A DNA stretch of 64,000 nt, taken from positions 819,648 to 883,647 of the forward strand of contig JAXMBL010000005.1 in assembly GCA_046349915.1 (NCBI GenBank). The letters are read 5' to 3'. The notes beneath the pieces are model-generated. The model made no database searches. It had not been told where the DNA came from and saw only the letters and a program-made list of their open reading frames with translations. Made by a program: the position numbers and the translations under genes. The DNA comes from CAIXSC01 sp046349915 (GTDB lineage Bacteria; Planctomycetota; Planctomycetia; Pirellulales; Pirellulaceae). Shown in pieces: positions 1 through 9,192 of this stretch; the stretch's first letter is position 1; the number at the start of each line of letters is the position of its first letter.

Positions 1-2105
1 ACGCACCGCGGTTTGTGCGCGAGGGGGATCAGATCGAATTCACGGTGAAGGTCAGCAACCAATCGGCGGCTCGACAGGTCGGCAAGGTCCGCCTGACGCT
101 GGCCGACGCACGGACCGCTCAAAGCGTCGACGCGTCGTTCCAGAACAGCTCGCCCGAGCAAGAGTTTGACATTCCCGCTCAGGAATCTCGCACCTTGTCG
201 TGGAAGATCAAGACGCCCGATGACGCGCCGTTCCTGATCTACAAGGCGGTCGGGTCGTCGGGCCGAGTGTCCGATGGCGAAGAAGGCTATCTGCCGGTAT
301 TGTCGCGACGGATCTTGGTGACCGAGTCGTTGCCGTTGCCGATTCGCGGGCCGGGGACGAAGGAGTTCCAATTCCAGCGCCTGATCGACAGCGGCAAGTC
401 GGACACGCTGAAGCACAAGACCTACTCGATCCAAATGGTCTCGAACCCATCGTGGTACGCGGTCATGGCGTTGCCCTACTTGATGGAGTATCCGCACGAG
501 TGCGCCGAGCAGACGTTTAATCGGCTGTATGCCAACGCGTTGGCTCGCCACATCGCGCAGAGCGACCCGAAGATTCGGCGAGTGTTCGAGCAGTGGAAGG
601 GGACGCCGGCGCTCGATAGCCCTCTGACCAAGAACCAGGATCTCAAGGCGGTGGCGTTGGAGGAGACGCCGTGGGTGCGGCAAGCGGAGCGTGAGAGCCA
701 AGCGCGGCGCGACGTCGGCATTCTGTTCGATGAGAACCGATTGAACGACGAGACGGCGCGGACGATGTCCAAGTTGGCCGACATGCAGTTGGGCGACGGC
801 GCGTGGCCGTGGTTCCCGGGCGGGCGCGAGAACGATTACATCACGCTATATATCACGACGGGCTTTGGTCGGATGCGACATCTGGGCGTGAAGCTCGATA
901 TGGCGCCCGCCATCCGCTCGCTCGACCGGCTGGATGGTTGGGCCGACCGGATGTACCGCGACATCTTGGCTCGGAAGGTGGACAAGAACGACAACCACTT
1001 GTCGACCACGATTGCGTTGTATCTGTACTGCCGCAGCTTCTATTTGGAAGACAAGCCGATCGCCGCCGACAAAAAAGAGGCGGTCGATTATTGGCTCGGG
1101 CAAGCTCGCAAATACTGGTTGCGATTGAACGAGCGGCAATCGCAGGGACATTTGGCGCTGGGCCTGAAGCGGTTCGGCGATCGAGAGGCGGCGATCGGCA
1201 TCGTGAATTCGCTGCGCGAACGCTCGGTGTCGAACGAGGAAATGGGAATGTTCTGGCGCGACACCGAGTTGTCTTGGTGGTGGTATCGAGCGCCGATCGA
1301 GACGCAGGCGGTCATGATCGAGGCGTTTGACGAAGTGGCGGGCGACGCGAAAGCGGTCGAGGACTGCAAGGTGTGGTTGCTGAAGCAGAAGCAGACGCAA
1401 GACTGGAAGACGACCAAGGCGACGGCCGACGCGGTGTACGCGTTGCTGTTGCGCGGCGCCAACCAGTTGGCGTCGGACGCGTTGGTGGAAGTAACGGTGG
1501 GTGGCGAGCGAGTGAAACCGGAGTCGGTCGAGGCGGGCACTGGTTTCTTTGAGGAGCGTCGATTGGGCGGCGAGATCAAGCCCGAGTTGGGTCGAGTTTC
1601 GTTGAAGAAGGTCGACGCCGGAGTCGCCTGGGGCTCGGTCCACTGGCAATATCTGGAGGATATGACGAAGGTGACCGCGTACGACGGCACTCCGCTGAAG
1701 TTGCGGAAGACGTTGTATACGAAGCGAGCGTCGAAGAAGGGGCCGGAGTTGGCTCCGGTGACGGGCGAAGTGAATGTGGGCGACGAGTTGGTAGTGCGAG
1801 TGGAGCTGCGAGTGGACCGGGACATGGAATATGTCCACCTGAAGGACCAACGCGGCTCGGGGACCGAGCCGGTGAATGTGCTGAGCGGTTACCGATACCA
1901 GGATGGGTTGGCGTACTACGAGTCGACTCGGGACACGGCGAGCCACTTCTTCATCGACTACTTGCCGAAGGGCGTGTATGTCTTCGAGTACTCGACGCGA
2001 GTGCAATTGAAGGGTCGTTATCAGACGGGCATCGCATCGATCGAATGCATGTACGCCCCCGAGTTCAATAGCCACTCGGAGAGTTTCTGGTTGGAGGCAA
2101 AATAA
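1..2105 (+). CDS. Alpha-2-macroglobulin-family protein, C-terminal part (5' end outside window)
   Basis: The frame is open from the first bases, and the residues before the first GTG (position 15) continue the same fold, so the gene starts upstream. Bacterial alpha-2-macroglobulins are periplasmic protease traps. The key motif is CAEQ, with the Cys codon at 501-503, matching the thioester CxEQ of this family. It is followed by an alpha-helical solenoid with repeated aromatic and charged segments (the thioester/complement-like domain) and a C-terminal beta domain ending in a receptor-binding-like region. About 700 residues are visible; family members usually exceed 1500. The stop is at 2103-2105 and a palindromic repeat follows at once. 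The family call is secure; the biological target is unknown. Confidence 0.85.
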   Translation, partial: APRFVREGDQIEFTVKVSNQSAARQVGKVRLTLADARTAQSVDASFQNSSPEQEFDIPAQESRTLSWKIKTPDDAPFLIYKAVGSSGRVSDGEEGYLPVLSRRILVTESLPLPIRGPGTKEFQFQRLIDSGKSDTLKHKTYSIQMVSNPSWYAVMALPYLMEYPHECAEQTFNRLYANALARHIAQSDPKIRRVFEQWKGTPALDSPLTKNQDLKAVALEETPWVRQAERESQARRDVGILFDENRLNDETARTMSKLADMQLGDGAWPWFPGGRENDYITLYITTGFGRMRHLGVKLDMAPAIRSLDRLDGWADRMYRDILARKVDKNDNHLSTTIALYLYCRSFYLEDKPIAADKKEAVDYWLGQARKYWLRLNERQSQGHLALGLKRFGDREAAIGIVNSLRERSVSNEEMGMFWRDTELSWWWYRAPIETQAVMIEAFDEVAGDAKAVEDCKVWLLKQKQTQDWKTTKATADAVYALLLRGANQLASDALVEVTVGGERVKPESVEAGTGFFEERRLGGEIKPELGRVSLKKVDAGVAWGSVHWQYLEDMTKVTAYDGTPLKLRKTLYTKRASKKGPELAPVTGEVNVGDELVVRVELRVDRDMEYVHLKDQRGSGTEPVNVLSGYRYQDGLAYYESTRDTASHFFIDYLPKGVYVFEYSTRVQLKGRYQTGIASIECMYAPEFNSHSESFWLEAK

Positions 2106-2116
2106 AGTTGCTTGTA

Positions 2117-2138
2117 GCGGAATTCGCAAGAATTCCGC
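2117..2138. repeat. Dispersed palindrome, family C (GCGGAATTC hairpin)
   Basis: The arms GCGGAATTC and GAATTCCGC flank a GCAA loop directly after the alpha-2-macroglobulin-like gene. The same hairpin recurs at 31035-31058 and 57173-57196, each time just outside a gene, so it is a mobile or amplified intergenic element. It could also act as a weak terminator. Confidence 0.75.
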
Positions 2139-2227
2139 CGTCCAGCGCCAGCGGCAGGTAGGCGAAAGCGTGGAAACTCTGCGCCAAACGCATCGCTGAG
2201 GTTTGGCGCCATTCGCCGACGGCTGTT

Positions 2228-2250
2228 CCGCTCGCGAAGCGAGCGGGCTA
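2228..2250. repeat. Dispersed palindrome, family B (CCGCTCGCGAAGCGAGCGG)
   Basis: The hairpin CCGCTCGCGAAGCGAGCGG is followed by GCTAC. A partial second copy (GAAGCGAGCGGGCTACG) follows immediately. Related copies lie at 27059, 27203, 45532 and 48098. Confidence 0.7.
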
Positions 2251-2266
2251 CGTCGAAGCGAGCGGG

Positions 2267-3562
2267 CTACGAATCGGGCGGGCTGCTGCTACGAATCGCG
2301 GTCGACGAGATATCGGCGCGGAAGGTTTGCTCGTCGACCGATTCACACAACGAGCGGAGAGAGGCGGGGAGGTCGAGTGAATCGAGGGTGCGGAAGGGAC
2401 CGTTTAGCGTTCGGCCAAAGACTAGAAACCGACAGCCGTGGCGAGCGATCTCGGCGTGCGATGCTTGCAACGACTCGGCCGTTCCGCCGTGATACTTGGC
2501 GTTGCCCACGCGAGCGATCGTGTCGGCGCCGACAATAAACAACGCCCCCGGAAACAGACGACTCTTCTCCGCGAACGTCGGCGCTCGCGTCAGCCATAAT
2601 CGCTCGCCGCCGCCAAACTGCCTCCCTCGCGTCGCAATCTCCGTATAGTCCAGCGGCGGCTTGTCGACGTTCTCGATCGACAACTCAAAATCGACTCGCC
2701 AGCCTGTGAGCTCGGTTGCCACCCGAGCCATCTCGCGATGACCGTCATGCAGGGGATTGAACGCCCCTGGAAATAGAATTCGTACGGGCGGTTCGTCAAG
2801 CTCGGCGAGCTGGTCGCCGCTCGCTGGCTCGCTCGCAATCCCCAGCGTCGTGGCCGATCGAGCGGGATCGGTGTAAACCACTCGCCCCAGATGCCCCAGT
2901 GTGAGCGCTTGCCATGCCGCGGGCGCGTCGGTGTGGAGGCGTTCGAGCGACTCGTCGTCGGCAAGCGGCTGCGGACCGTCGAGTGCTAAGTCGGACGCAG
3001 TGGGAGGCGTGCGAAGGCCAGCGGCGGCGCCCATGGCTGCGATGATCAATTCACTGACGATCTGCTCTTCCTCCAGCCGAGAGCGTCGGTTGCTGACGAA
3101 GTGGACCGTATAAGTCGTTGTGCTTGTCGCGGATTGAAGAGCCACATGAGCTCGATGAGCTCCCCGCTTCGGCCGGTCGCTCGCTAAACTCGCCGTACAT
3201 CCCACGCCGATCACGTCGCTAAGTTCGTTGGCCTTAGCATCAGGCGAAGTGACATCCTGCGAAGCGGCATCAGGTGAATGCGGTATGGTGGAGTCGTTCG
3301 ACCAACGGCGAGCTCGCATGTAGGCGGACATGGCCATCAGGCGAGCGGTTCGCTCGCAGCAGTAGCGTTCCGGCCGAGAGTGCAGGAAGGCGTCGAGCGC
3401 CGCGGGAGCATACGGCACCGTGGCCTCGAGGATCGAGCGCGAACCTCCTGGGACTGAGAGCAACCACGAGATGGCCGTCGCACCGCCGCCCGTGACCGCC
3501 AACACGAACGAGCGGCCCGCTTGATGCAGTCGCTGAATGGACTCCGTCGGCAAAGATTTCAC
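2267..3562 (-). CDS. CinA-like domain fused to NadD-like nucleotidyltransferase
   Basis: Two domains are visible. Residues about 15-200 resemble the CinA C-terminal (PncC, nicotinamide-nucleotide amidase) domain, with the TGGG turn, VPGGSR and VPY elements. The AESCTGG box of active PncC reads LAVTGGG here, so the usual catalytic Ser appears replaced. Residues about 265-431 are a cytidylyltransferase-like Rossmann domain with FPGAFNPLHDGH (the HxGH nucleotide-binding motif) and a C-terminal ISSTAIR. The pairing suggests pyridine-nucleotide salvage or a related phosphopantetheine-type transfer, but the substrate is not determined. The GTG start has a GAGGTAG stretch about 10 bases upstream. 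The gene stands alone between a palindrome cluster and an insertion sequence. Confidence 0.75.
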   Translation of the reverse strand: MKSLPTESIQRLHQAGRSFVLAVTGGGATAISWLLSVPGGSRSILEATVPYAPAALDAFLHSRPERYCCERTARLMAMSAYMRARRWSNDSTIPHSPDAASQDVTSPDAKANELSDVIGVGCTASLASDRPKRGAHRAHVALQSATSTTTYTVHFVSNRRSRLEEEQIVSELIIAAMGAAAGLRTPPTASDLALDGPQPLADDESLERLHTDAPAAWQALTLGHLGRVVYTDPARSATTLGIASEPASGDQLAELDEPPVRILFPGAFNPLHDGHREMARVATELTGWRVDFELSIENVDKPPLDYTEIATRGRQFGGGERLWLTRAPTFAEKSRLFPGALFIVGADTIARVGNAKYHGGTAESLQASHAEIARHGCRFLVFGRTLNGPFRTLDSLDLPASLRSLCESVDEQTFRADISSTAIRSSSPPDS

Positions 3563-3838
3563 GCCAGTCTTCTACCTCACGTCTAACGAAAGAAAGACTT
3601 CCAGTCCGTCGCTCCTCCTCCCCGTACGACGGACTTCTAGTCCCAAAACAAGCTCATGCCTGCCGTGATTTTCGACGCCGCGGCGCTCGAACGCAACGCG
3701 CGGACCCGCAGCCCAGCGAACCGAAATCGGTGGCATGACGGTCGTCCAGGTTGTCGGTGTTTCATTGTCGATAATTTCTTGGGTAAGGCGTCAATCGAGA
3801 TACCGGAGCATCCAGACCCCGGCTTCACATGCGTCGCG

Positions 3839-5380
3839 TCAACATTGCAGTGACACGATTCGGTCGAGGAGGCGGAAGAGCACCGAGTGCCAGGGATTCC
3901 AAGAGAGGAGGCGGAACACTAAACGTCTCCCGGTCTTCACGATCTGGCAAGGAACGAGCATAACCGCGTGGAGGAATGTGTCGAACTCCATGCGTAGCAG
4001 CGTGCGTTTTTCTTTCTCGTGCTTCTCTTTCCAGCGAGCATCGACCGGTATCAACAACGCCCACCAGGCTTTCAAGCTCCATGCCAACGCCGCCATGACC
4101 ATGTACGCACCGTTGCTCACCATGCAACCCAACGGCATGTTCGTGGCGTGAACGCCTCCCTTGAGTTGACCAATGAGATTCTCCTGATCGCAGCGCGAGT
4201 TGGCCTCGAAGACGATCTCCTCTCGCGATACCGTGACAATGTTCGTGATGTAGAAGAAGTAACGAATCTCGTCGAATAACTCGCGTTGTCCGTCCACGCC
4301 CCTCGCTCGCGTCAGGTTCTTGCGAATAACGACGATGCGGTAAGACTTCTTGCACGCCACGGGTTGGTAATCGAACTCAGCGACATCCTCGTCCACCAGT
4401 TGAACGTCCTCGAAACCGCGTGCTTCGACGATCGGCTGCTTGCAGTTCTCGGGGCGCGCTCGCGGAGTGGTGGCCACATGGTACTTGGCCGGCCTTTTCA
4501 GCTTTCTCCAGGCGGATTCGGGCAAATCATCGGCGAGACCTTTGAGCTTTCCGCTGGCGTCCATTCCAAAGACGAACTTGACGCCCTGCGAATTCCAGCC
4601 GTCCAGAAACTCGGTCTGCGAGAAGTCGGTGTCGCCGCGCAACAGAATCTCGCGGAACCCGGCATCCTTGCAGAGCTTCACGGCGCGATCCAAGTACTCG
4701 GCAGCGTCCGCGTGCGAGGGAACGTTTCCCGGGCGATTAACCAGAAACAACGGCTCGCTCGTGTTCGCGAGGGAAACAACGAGCGGATGATAGCCCCAGA
4801 CCTTCTTATACGAGTACTCCATGCCCAGCTTGCACTCTCCCAGCGTCTCGCACACCGTGCCGTCCGCGTCGATTACCGCACGATCAAAGAACTCCTGCGG
4901 TTGCTGACGCCACACTTTCACGCGGGTGTCGTTGAAGACCGCTTGCAACTCGTCCACCTCTTCGGCAACGAAGCGGCGACAGAAATCGCCAGCCGTGGTG
5001 GGGTCCGGGATTCGTTCGGCGCCCAGCGCGTCGAGATAGACCTCGTCGTTACGCAACCGTTCGAGATGCTCCAGCCGCCTGTTGCCCGCAAGCACATTGA
5101 ACGCGATGTTCAGTACGTGGTCGGATTCTTGGTAGGGGCGATGCAATTTGAGGACGGAGATGCGTTGGTCAATCGCGTCGACCAGGCCAAGGCGGCGCGC
5201 CATCAAGTGCATGGCGCCAATGCCGCCCGCTGCCAGTCCGTTACCACGCCCCGACACTTCGTACTCAACGTTGCTTGCGGTGAAGGCCGGTTTCTCCTGA
5301 GGCGCCATCTCTCGTTGGCCAAGACGAGCCTCGATCCGACGCTTGCGTTTCTTGAGTTCGCGGGCGATACTGGCCTTCAC
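3839..5380 (-). CDS. IS1380-family DDE transposase
   Basis: This is a DDE transposase of IS1380 type, which catalyses cut-and-paste movement of its element. The N-terminal half contains the typical DHVLN(I/A)FN...L(A/E)(H)LRxD-like pattern, and the catalytic region includes AVIDADGTVCE and LRGDTDFSQTEFLDGW, followed by the C-terminal CDQENLIGQLKGG segment carrying the Glu. An upstream GTG at 5446 is possible, but the GTG at 5380 has a GGAGG ribosome site 8 bases ahead and gives about 513 residues. A 13-bp inverted repeat (5383-5395 with 5444-5456) could fold over that ribosome site in read-through transcripts. The reading frame is uninterrupted. Confidence 0.85.
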   Translation of the reverse strand: MKASIARELKKRKRRIEARLGQREMAPQEKPAFTASNVEYEVSGRGNGLAAGGIGAMHLMARRLGLVDAIDQRISVLKLHRPYQESDHVLNIAFNVLAGNRRLEHLERLRNDEVYLDALGAERIPDPTTAGDFCRRFVAEEVDELQAVFNDTRVKVWRQQPQEFFDRAVIDADGTVCETLGECKLGMEYSYKKVWGYHPLVVSLANTSEPLFLVNRPGNVPSHADAAEYLDRAVKLCKDAGFREILLRGDTDFSQTEFLDGWNSQGVKFVFGMDASGKLKGLADDLPESAWRKLKRPAKYHVATTPRARPENCKQPIVEARGFEDVQLVDEDVAEFDYQPVACKKSYRIVVIRKNLTRARGVDGQRELFDEIRYFFYITNIVTVSREEIVFEANSRCDQENLIGQLKGGVHATNMPLGCMVSNGAYMVMAALAWSLKAWWALLIPVDARWKEKHEKEKRTLLRMEFDTFLHAVMLVPCQIVKTGRRLVFRLLSWNPWHSVLFRLLDRIVSLQC

Positions 5381-5382
5381 TT

Positions 5383-5456
5383 GAAAACCTCCGTGTGCGT
5401 GTGGGTTCTTCTGTTTCGTGTACCAGAATAAACCCCGGAAACTCACGGAGGTTTTC
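5383..5456 (-). promoter_or_regulatory. Inverted repeat that could sequester the transposase ribosome site
   Basis: A perfect 13-bp inverted repeat (GAAAACCTCCGTG at 5383-5395, complement at 5444-5456) has the GGAGG ribosome site of the transposase in its 3' arm on the transcript. Transcripts entering from outside the element would contain both arms and hide the site. That is a known protective design in other IS elements; here it is inferred from the sequence. Confidence 0.5.
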
Positions 5457-5533
5457 GTGTTTTCAGGAGTTTTGTGCGGTATCTAACCGCAGGCGTAAGC
5501 TTGTTTAGGGTCTAGTCCGTCGCCCATCCCCAC

Positions 5534-6859
5534 TCACCCTTCCACCGGCCCCCGAAAAAACCCACTATCAGCCGGCGCCGAGTAGCGAATATCAAGCGCA
5601 GGACTGGTTGAAGGTTTTCCATCCTTCAGCGCGTGCAGCGCCAAGTCGAGCACCGTGCTGGTCAGGAGAGTGCGTTCAACGGGGTAAGGCGATCGGTTCG
5701 AGTGGAAGAACTGTTCGATATTCCACACCAGCGGATCGAAGAACCGTGCGCCGGGCGGAATCGGTAGGTAGAAGTTCGACGCGACCGGGAGGGGCGAGCC
5801 GCGTTGGAAGCCTGCGAACGAAAAGTCCGAGACTTGTTCGATCAAGTTGACGACCGACCCGCGGGCGCCATCGCGATACTCGACCAAAATTGCCAGCGGC
5901 TTCTTCACATTCTCACGCACTGGCCCGACGTTGTTGCTCGGCGACACTCGGAGAGCGGCTTGCAGCAGCGTTTCGGACATGCGGCCCGCTTCGAGCGCCT
6001 TCCAGACCGCATCCCCCTCGAGACACTCGACCGATTTCACGCCCGTCTCGCCGCCAGCTCGCCGCTCCAGCATGCACTGCAACACTTCGAGTGCGTGGAA
6101 CAGATAGATTTCAGGGGCGCCGCGATCGAAGCCGAAGGTGACCAGCCCTTCGGTGAAGGGAGTGCCCAAGGGCGGCTCGATCTGCGGCACTCGCCAAGTG
6201 ACAGGCAGCGACGAGCCGGCCATCAAGCCAAAGCCCATCTCGCGAGCGGTGCGGACCATTTTCGCGGCCAGTTGATGATCGTACGACAAGTGCTTGTCGA
6301 CAAAGATGGGCGCCGTCTTGCCACTCTTGCGAAACACCTGAACGATCCGCTCAAACATCTCGTAGCGCGGATACAGCACCTGATTCCAGTCGTTCACCGG
6401 ATAGTCGCCATGCTCGATGATCAACAGCACCGCGTCGACGTCCAACGAGTTATCGCCGCCGAGCGCCGCGGCCACCGAGTCGCATACCTCGACTTGGTAT
6501 CGCTTGCCGTACTCGCGCCCCAAATCGTCGGGCGGATACTGGTCATTGAACATGCGGACCAGTTGGAGTTGGGGCTGGTGATGAAACCCGTTGCGCTGAA
6601 ACCCATGGATCACTCGCCCGCAAATGTGGTAGGCATGCGAGCGAAGGCGATAGATCGAGTTGATCGCCGCCACTCGCAGCTTGCGTCGCCCATCGGCCGC
6701 CTCCGCCTTCCGCGGCGCGGTGGACGGTTCGTCCGCGATCGCCGAGTTGACGGGGAGGGACGCGTTGGGTGCGAGGGGGGAATTCATCCAGGCCGAGGCA
6801 GCCACCGCCCCGCCCGCGGCGTGTAGAAACCGGCGTCGATCAAAGTCCAAGTGCGACAT
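5534..6859 (-). CDS. Tat-exported planctomycete protein of unknown function
   Basis: The N-terminus has a twin-arginine signal (FDRRRFLHAAGG followed by a hydrophobic Ala-rich stretch), so the folded product is probably exported by Tat. The rest (about 400 residues) is alpha/beta in character, with a segment DVDAVLLIIEHGDYP and a sugar-dehydrogenase-like feel, but no catalytic signature I can name. The start chosen at 6859 has GAGGTG five bases upstream; the upstream ATG at 6877 lacks one. Similar Tat-signal proteins are common in planctomycetes near sulfatases and glycosidases, which hints at carbohydrate metabolism only weakly. The right flank of the IS lies 19 bp beyond its stop codon. Confidence 0.65.
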   Translation of the reverse strand: MSHLDFDRRRFLHAAGGAVAASAWMNSPLAPNASLPVNSAIADEPSTAPRKAEAADGRRKLRVAAINSIYRLRSHAYHICGRVIHGFQRNGFHHQPQLQLVRMFNDQYPPDDLGREYGKRYQVEVCDSVAAALGGDNSLDVDAVLLIIEHGDYPVNDWNQVLYPRYEMFERIVQVFRKSGKTAPIFVDKHLSYDHQLAAKMVRTAREMGFGLMAGSSLPVTWRVPQIEPPLGTPFTEGLVTFGFDRGAPEIYLFHALEVLQCMLERRAGGETGVKSVECLEGDAVWKALEAGRMSETLLQAALRVSPSNNVGPVRENVKKPLAILVEYRDGARGSVVNLIEQVSDFSFAGFQRGSPLPVASNFYLPIPPGARFFDPLVWNIEQFFHSNRSPYPVERTLLTSTVLDLALHALKDGKPSTSPALDIRYSAPADSGFFRGPVEG

Positions 6860-6877
6860 AACCACCTCGAAGCTCAC

Positions 6878-7209
6878 GGGCTAGCAGTTTAGGCGTTAAT
6901 TTCCCAGGCGATTGTAGAGCAGTCCGCGACGGCCAGACAGTTGCCTGCAAAGTACGACGGACTTCTAGTCCGTCGCTCTGCCCTGCGCGTTGCGGCAGTG
7001 AGGACCGTGGTGTGCCGCAGGCTAAAGGACTGGCGTGAAGCATGTTCCGCACGCAGGAAATCGACGGACTAGAAGTCCGTCGTACAGGCGGATCGACGGA
7101 CTGGAAGTCCGTCGTACAAAGGAGGGGAATGCTTGGCGCTAGGTTGATTGACGACCGTCGTTGGTATGCAATAGACGGCTCAACGAAGCATCATCAGGTG
7201 AGACGATCC
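6878..7209. other. Intergenic stretch with three family A palindromes
   Basis: There is no credible gene. Palindrome family A occurs at 6955-6975, 7062-7082 and 7094-7114. The open frame beginning at 7042 exists only because these repeats translate without stops (DGLEVRRT, DWKSVVQ). The last 80 bases before 7210 should hold the promoter and leader of the GHKL gene. Confidence 0.7.
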
Positions 7210-9192
7210 ATGGCCAAGCGAGTTCGATCGGTCGGCAAGTCACGCAGAGAGTCCGCGGAGTCAGACGAATCGGGGAAGAGTAAGCGAGCGGCGAAGACTA
7301 AGCCGAGCGGACGCGGACGCTCGTCGACCACCCCCGCAACATCACTCACTCCATCGTCGCCCACGCCCCGCGACTCAGACGACATTGACTCAAGCGATGG
7401 CGGCTCGGGGCGTTTACGCATTGGCGACGACTGGAACGCTATCAACATTATCGCTCTGTCGCAATCGAACCCGCTGAAGGCGGTCGCCGAGTTTGTCGAG
7501 AACAGCATCGACGCGGGAGCGAAGAATATCGTCATCGTTCGTGGGAAAGAGGGAGGCGACTTGTTCCTGCGGATTTCGGACGATGGCAAAGGCATTCCAC
7601 TCGACGAGAACGGCATTCCGAACTTCAAGTATGTCGCCACTCATATTTGCGACTCGATCAAGCGGCAACTCAAATCGCAAGGACAGAAGGGGCTGCAAGG
7701 CGAGTTCGGGATTGGGTTGTTGAGTTTCTGGACGGTGGGCGAGCGACTCTCGATGATTTCGGCCGCGCGTGACGGCAAGTCGTACGAGATGCGCATGGAG
7801 CGAGGCGTACCAACATACCGCGTCCTGAAAACTCGACGGCTCCTGCCCGAACACGGCGCCGAGTTGACGATTCGGCCGCTGTTGAGCGGCATTCGTCACT
7901 TTAGCGGCGAAAAGCTGCAATGGTATTTGGCGTCGGAATTGCGCGATCGCATTCGAACAGCGGGAGTGCGAATCCGCATCATCGACCGACAGACTCGCAG
8001 CGAGTATCCCGTCGAACCGCGACAGTTCTCGGGACAATTGCTGCATTTGCCGACGCCGACCGCAACCGACTCGGGCGAGATTTACGTCGAGTTGTATTTG
8101 GCGGACCCGAGCGACGAGCGGCACATTGGGCTGTACCGCGCGGGGACTCGAGTGCTGCCGAGCCTCACGGAGATCCCGGAATTTGACCGACATCCCTGGA
8201 ATAGTCGTTACTTGGAAGGGCTGATCGATGCTCCCTTCTTGACCATCTCGCCGGGGACGCGGACCGGAGTGATCCACGATGCGGCCCTTAGCAAATTCAT
8301 CGAGGCGCTACAGCCGGTCGAAGCGGCGCTCGTGCAACTGATTCAGCAGCAGGAAGAAGCGGAGCGGGAGCGAGCGAGCCAACAGACATGGCGCTCGATC
8401 CGCCGAGCTTTCCAGGAGGCGCTGTTGGCGTTGCCCGACGATGAATATGAATGGTTTCGCATCGCCGACAATCGAGGGCGCGGCAAACAAGACTCGGGCC
8501 AGCCTGGTTTGCCATTGTCGGGTAACGCATCGCCAACGGGCGAAGGGGCTGAACTGGGAGACGCGGCGGAAGACGATGGCGAAGGGGAGGTCGAGTTCTT
8601 CGAACACGCCGGTCCGCTATTCAGCGTGAAGGTAACCCCGTCGTCGACCGTCGTGGCGGTGGAGCAATCCAAACAGTTGCGAGCGATCCCCCGCGATCGC
8701 AGCCGTCGACCGGTCGACAAGAACCTGACGTATCACTGGGAGATCGTCGAGGGAGGTGGAACGCTGTCGGCAACCGACGACGCGCTGGTGTCTTACACCG
8801 CTCCACCCGAGCCGATGTTGGTGCGATTGCGAGTGACGGTGACTCAGGACGACGTGGTGTGTCAGGGCGAAGCGCTGGCGACCGTGACCGATTCGCTGAT
8901 CTCGGATCGACGCGACTCGGCCGATCGTCGCGGCCTGCCGAGCTACACGTTTCAGAATGCGCCGGGTCAGTTGTGGCGGTCGCGGTTTGACGTCGAGCAG
9001 AATGTGATTCTGATTAACAACGGTCACCGTGATTTTGTTTACGCGTCGCGCAACAAGACACTGCAATTGCGCTACATTTGTCGATTGTTCGCGAAAGAGT
9101 TGGTGGTGAGCAACTTCCCGGGTCAGCGGCCCGATCAGTTACTGGAACGGATGATTGAGCTATCGATGTACACCGAGGAGAACTTGCGATGA
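7210..9192 (+). CDS. GHKL (MutL/Hsp90/MORC-like) ATPase with Ig-like domain
   Basis: The first 70 residues are a basic, Ser/Pro-rich tail. The GHKL ATPase domain follows: N-box EFVENSID (Asn98), DDGKGIP (Asp124-125) and GEFGIG (from residue 164) are the three ATP-binding motifs. A transducer-like segment and a charged helix (about residues 355-390) come next, then an acidic linker, an Ig-like beta segment near residues 475-560, and a conserved C-terminal helical end with RDFVYASRNKTLQLRY. No histidine-phosphorylation box is present, so this is not a sensor kinase. Such ATPases act as ATP-gated clamps, often on nucleic acid. The start at 7210 follows AGGTG; longer versions are repeat sequence. 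The stop overlaps the next start by 4 bp (ATGA). Confidence 0.7.
   Translation: MAKRVRSVGKSRRESAESDESGKSKRAAKTKPSGRGRSSTTPATSLTPSSPTPRDSDDIDSSDGGSGRLRIGDDWNAINIIALSQSNPLKAVAEFVENSIDAGAKNIVIVRGKEGGDLFLRISDDGKGIPLDENGIPNFKYVATHICDSIKRQLKSQGQKGLQGEFGIGLLSFWTVGERLSMISAARDGKSYEMRMERGVPTYRVLKTRRLLPEHGAELTIRPLLSGIRHFSGEKLQWYLASELRDRIRTAGVRIRIIDRQTRSEYPVEPRQFSGQLLHLPTPTATDSGEIYVELYLADPSDERHIGLYRAGTRVLPSLTEIPEFDRHPWNSRYLEGLIDAPFLTISPGTRTGVIHDAALSKFIEALQPVEAALVQLIQQQEEAERERASQQTWRSIRRAFQEALLALPDDEYEWFRIADNRGRGKQDSGQPGLPLSGNASPTGEGAELGDAAEDDGEGEVEFFEHAGPLFSVKVTPSSTVVAVEQSKQLRAIPRDRSRRPVDKNLTYHWEIVEGGGTLSATDDALVSYTAPPEPMLVRLRVTVTQDDVVCQGEALATVTDSLISDRRDSADRRGLPSYTFQNAPGQLWRSRFDVEQNVILINNGHRDFVYASRNKTLQLRYICRLFAKELVVSNFPGQRPDQLLERMIELSMYTEENLR

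Larger units (their letters stand above)
3641..5511 (-). mobile_element. IS1380-family insertion sequence (complete)
   Basis: The ends are imperfect inverted repeats: the left end begins TCCCAAAACAAGCT and the right end, read inward, begins ACCCTAAACAAGCT, both continuing to GCCTGC. A 4-bp duplication CTAG flanks the element (3637-3640 and 5512-5515). The flanks rejoin into a perfect copy of the dispersed palindrome family A (GACGGACTTCTAGTCCGTC), so the element landed in the middle of that repeat. It carries one transposase gene on the minus strand and looks intact. The length of 1.87 kb and the short duplication suit IS1380. Confidence 0.85.

Noticed and set aside
4286..5431. Plus-strand gene opposite the IS1380 transposase
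   Set aside because: Shadow of the transposase reading frame; the minus-strand product matches a known family.
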